A DNA stretch of 64,000 bases from Hyunsoonleella ulvae (lineage in GTDB: Bacteria > Bacteroidota > Bacteroidia > Flavobacteriales > Flavobacteriaceae). The notes beneath the pieces are model-generated. The model worked only from the letters and a program-made list of their open reading frames with translations. It did not search any database and was not told the origin of the DNA. Where the stretch lies: positions 1,178,001-1,242,000 of the forward strand of contig NZ_JAEPJQ010000001.1 in the NCBI RefSeq assembly GCF_016827605.1. The letters are read 5' to 3'. Positions 63,843-64,000 of this stretch are shown here, piece by piece; the first letter of the stretch is position 1, and the number at the start of each line of letters is the position of its first letter. The position numbers and the translations under genes are program-made.

Positions 63843-64000
63843 ATGAAAGAAGTAAATAAAAAAAACCTTTTAAAAGTATTAGTAATAGTGCCAGCAAGAG
63901 GAGGTTCTAAAGGGATTCCTCGGAAAAACTTAAGAGCACTTAATAGAAAACCATTAATTTTTTATAGCATAAATAATGCTTTATCTATAAAGAACTGTAG
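63843..64000 (+). CDS. CMP-N-acetylneuraminate-type cytidylyltransferase (3' partial)
   Basis: The first 52 codons of a gene cut by the window end: a short basic start and then LVIVPARGGSKGIPRKNLRAL, the nucleotide-binding signature of acylneuraminate cytidylyltransferases (NeuA, PseF), followed by KPLIFYSINNALSIKNC. These activate sialic, pseudaminic or legionaminic acids with CTP. Which sugar cannot be told from this part. It suggests that the polysaccharide made by the cluster has a nonulosonic acid. Confidence 0.85.
   Translation, partial: MKEVNKKNLLKVLVIVPARGGSKGIPRKNLRALNRKPLIFYSINNALSIKNC

Overview
The window is a piece of an AT-rich chromosome from a marine-type member of the Flavobacteriaceae (Bacteroidota). 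The evidence is the Bacteroidota promoter form (TAnnTTTG boxes), a type IX secretion sorting domain, many SPII lipoproteins, a TonB-dependent receptor with a CarboxypepD_reg-like domain, and lineage-typical families such as DUF4249, DUF4175, DUF4837 and head-GIN proteins. The genus cannot be fixed from sequence alone. I saw no transposase, integrase, CRISPR array or restriction system.

Region 1 (1-18.5 kb) is a beta-1,3-glucan (laminarin-type) utilisation locus, entered in its middle. It holds a tandem-repeat surface protein cut by the left edge, a GH2-like catalytic domain fused to a probable outer-membrane beta-barrel, a carbohydrate-binding lipoprotein and a GH16 laminarinase lipoprotein. 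It continues with a GH149/GH94-type glucan phosphorylase, three GH17 enzymes (two without a signal peptide, one lipoprotein), a GH30 glucosidase broken by a +1 frameshift, a GPH-family sugar symporter and a T9SS-secreted binding protein. Together they would cut glucan at the surface, import oligosaccharides and finish them by hydrolysis and phosphorolysis.

Region 2 (18.6-38.8 kb) is mostly core genome: a LysE exporter, tRNA-Cys, folB, glnS, gltX, an SPFH protein, a GDSL lipoprotein, GNAT proteins, a DUF4175 giant protein, ybeY, mnmG, a methyltransferase and an OmpH-like lipoprotein. Two perfect 16-bp palindromes of parS type flank mnmG, so the replication-origin domain may be near.

Region 3 (38.8-47.4 kb) looks like one ECF sigma-factor regulon. 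The sigma/anti-sigma operon and the TonB-receptor/DUF4249/GIN operon carry the same bipartite promoter-like motif (TGCAACCTTT, 13 nt, GTC). A weaker copy with the same spacing lies upstream of the divergent vWFA lipoprotein.

Region 4 (47.4-59.8 kb) contains holB, an outer-membrane protein, pgk, an MltD-like lytic transglycosylase, DUF4837, tatA, an M23 peptidase, a GH3-type acyl-amide synthetase, a DUF6909-type protein and a Wzz-like membrane protein. Region 5 (59.8 kb to the end) begins a surface-polysaccharide cluster: rfbB-rfbA-rfbC-rfbD, then a badly decayed UDP-GlcNAc 4-epimerase (WbpP-type) relic, then the start of a CMP-sialic-acid-type cytidylyltransferase cut by the right edge.
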